NCBI GenBank assembly: GCA_035622755.1
Contig: DASPUU010000113.1
Location: forward strand, 1 to 15,912
Direction: 5' to 3'
DNA length: 15,912 bases
Source of the DNA: JADGRA01 sp035622755
GTDB lineage: Bacteria > Myxococcota > Myxococcia > Myxococcales > Myxococcaceae
In this document: positions 15,670 through 15,912 of the stretch, piece by piece
Layout of the letters: each line of letters starts with the position of its first letter
How positions within the stretch are numbered: position 1 is the stretch's first letter
Position numbers and translations under genes: made by a program
The notes under the pieces: generated by a model
What the model was told of the DNA's origin: nothing
The model's database searches: none
The model's input: only the letters and a program-made list of their open reading frames with translations

Positions 15670-15912
15670 ATGCGGATCTACCCCAAGGTGATCCCGGTCA
15701 TCGCACGTGAAATCGTGCAGATCCTCATGCAGGACCGCGACATCGAGGTCGAGCCGATGCGCATCGCCGATGCCGAGATGGACCTCTCGGCGATCATGCG
15801 CGAGTACCTGACCAACGAGGAGCGCGTGAACAAGGCCACCCGCGAGGCGCTCGAGCGCCGCGGCTACGACGACAGCAAGTTCAACCAGGTGAAGCGGGAG
15901 ATGGCCGACGTC
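15670..15912 (+). CDS. DUF507 family protein, 3'-truncated
   Basis: The first 81 residues are visible and the frame runs off the window end. The sequence begins MRIYPKVIPVIAREIVQILM and continues IEVEPMRIADAEMDLSAIMREYL, NKATREALERRGYD and NQVKREMAD. This fits the DUF507 family of small, mostly helical, charged proteins common in delta-type Proteobacteria/Myxococcota and thermophiles. No function is established for the family. The ATG is fixed by GAGGGG six bases upstream (15658-15663). There is no signal peptide or membrane segment. DUF507 genes are often found as neighbouring paralogues, so a second copy may lie just downstream. Confidence 0.85.
   Translation, partial: MRIYPKVIPVIAREIVQILMQDRDIEVEPMRIADAEMDLSAIMREYLTNEERVNKATREALERRGYDDSKFNQVKREMADV

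Overview
The window is a dense, very GC-rich stretch (codon third positions are almost all G or C) of bacterial core and housekeeping genes. It most likely comes from a member of the Myxococcota. The best clue is a CarD/CdnL-type transcription factor that closely matches, from memory, the CdnL of Myxococcus and its relatives. Supporting clues are a DUF507 gene, two FHA proteins with a single membrane helix near the C-terminus, a TPR protein, a CBM9-like lipoprotein and a candidate sigma-54 promoter. This is inference from family knowledge; no database search was possible. I see no insertion sequence, CRISPR array, rRNA or tRNA gene, phage gene or defence island.

Layout, left to right. (1) The C-terminal three quarters of a thiolase (2-898, +). 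(2) A TPR protein with a signal-like N-terminus (1031-2428, +), then a small two-helix membrane protein with a PH-like domain (2483-2908, +). Its end overlaps a convergent FHA/membrane protein gene (2848-3684, -). (3) Divergent from that FHA gene, a lipoprotein with a C-terminal CBM9-like domain (3754-4914, +). (4) On the minus strand, a small HPt-like protein (4917-5288) and a complete comEC DNA-uptake channel gene (5431-7863). (5) Divergent from comEC across a 144-bp spacer with a perfect hairpin, cdnL (8008-8502, +) and a small membrane protein gene (8499-9143, +), whose end overlaps a second convergent FHA/membrane protein gene (9118-9858, -). (6) cysS (9954-11453, +), then the tightly coupled pair uvrB-uvrC (11561-15603, +), and the start of a DUF507 gene (15670 to the window end, +).

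How the genes relate. UvrB and UvrC are successive partners in nucleotide excision repair, and a TGATG stop/start overlap should keep their production in step. ComEC moves single-stranded DNA across the inner membrane during transformation. CdnL stabilises RNA polymerase at promoters of essential genes, and CysS charges tRNA-Cys. The FHA and HPt-like proteins point to phospho-signalling whose partners are not in the window.

No obviously new multi-gene system is present. The points most worth a second look are the HPt-like protein with Gln where the phosphoacceptor His should be, the sigma-54-like promoter and inverted repeat upstream of it, the perfect hairpin between comEC and cdnL, the twice-repeated convergent overlap of a small membrane protein gene with an FHA gene, and a 15-bp tandem repeat at the cysS start. 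The longest gene-free gap is 144 bp (7864-8007).
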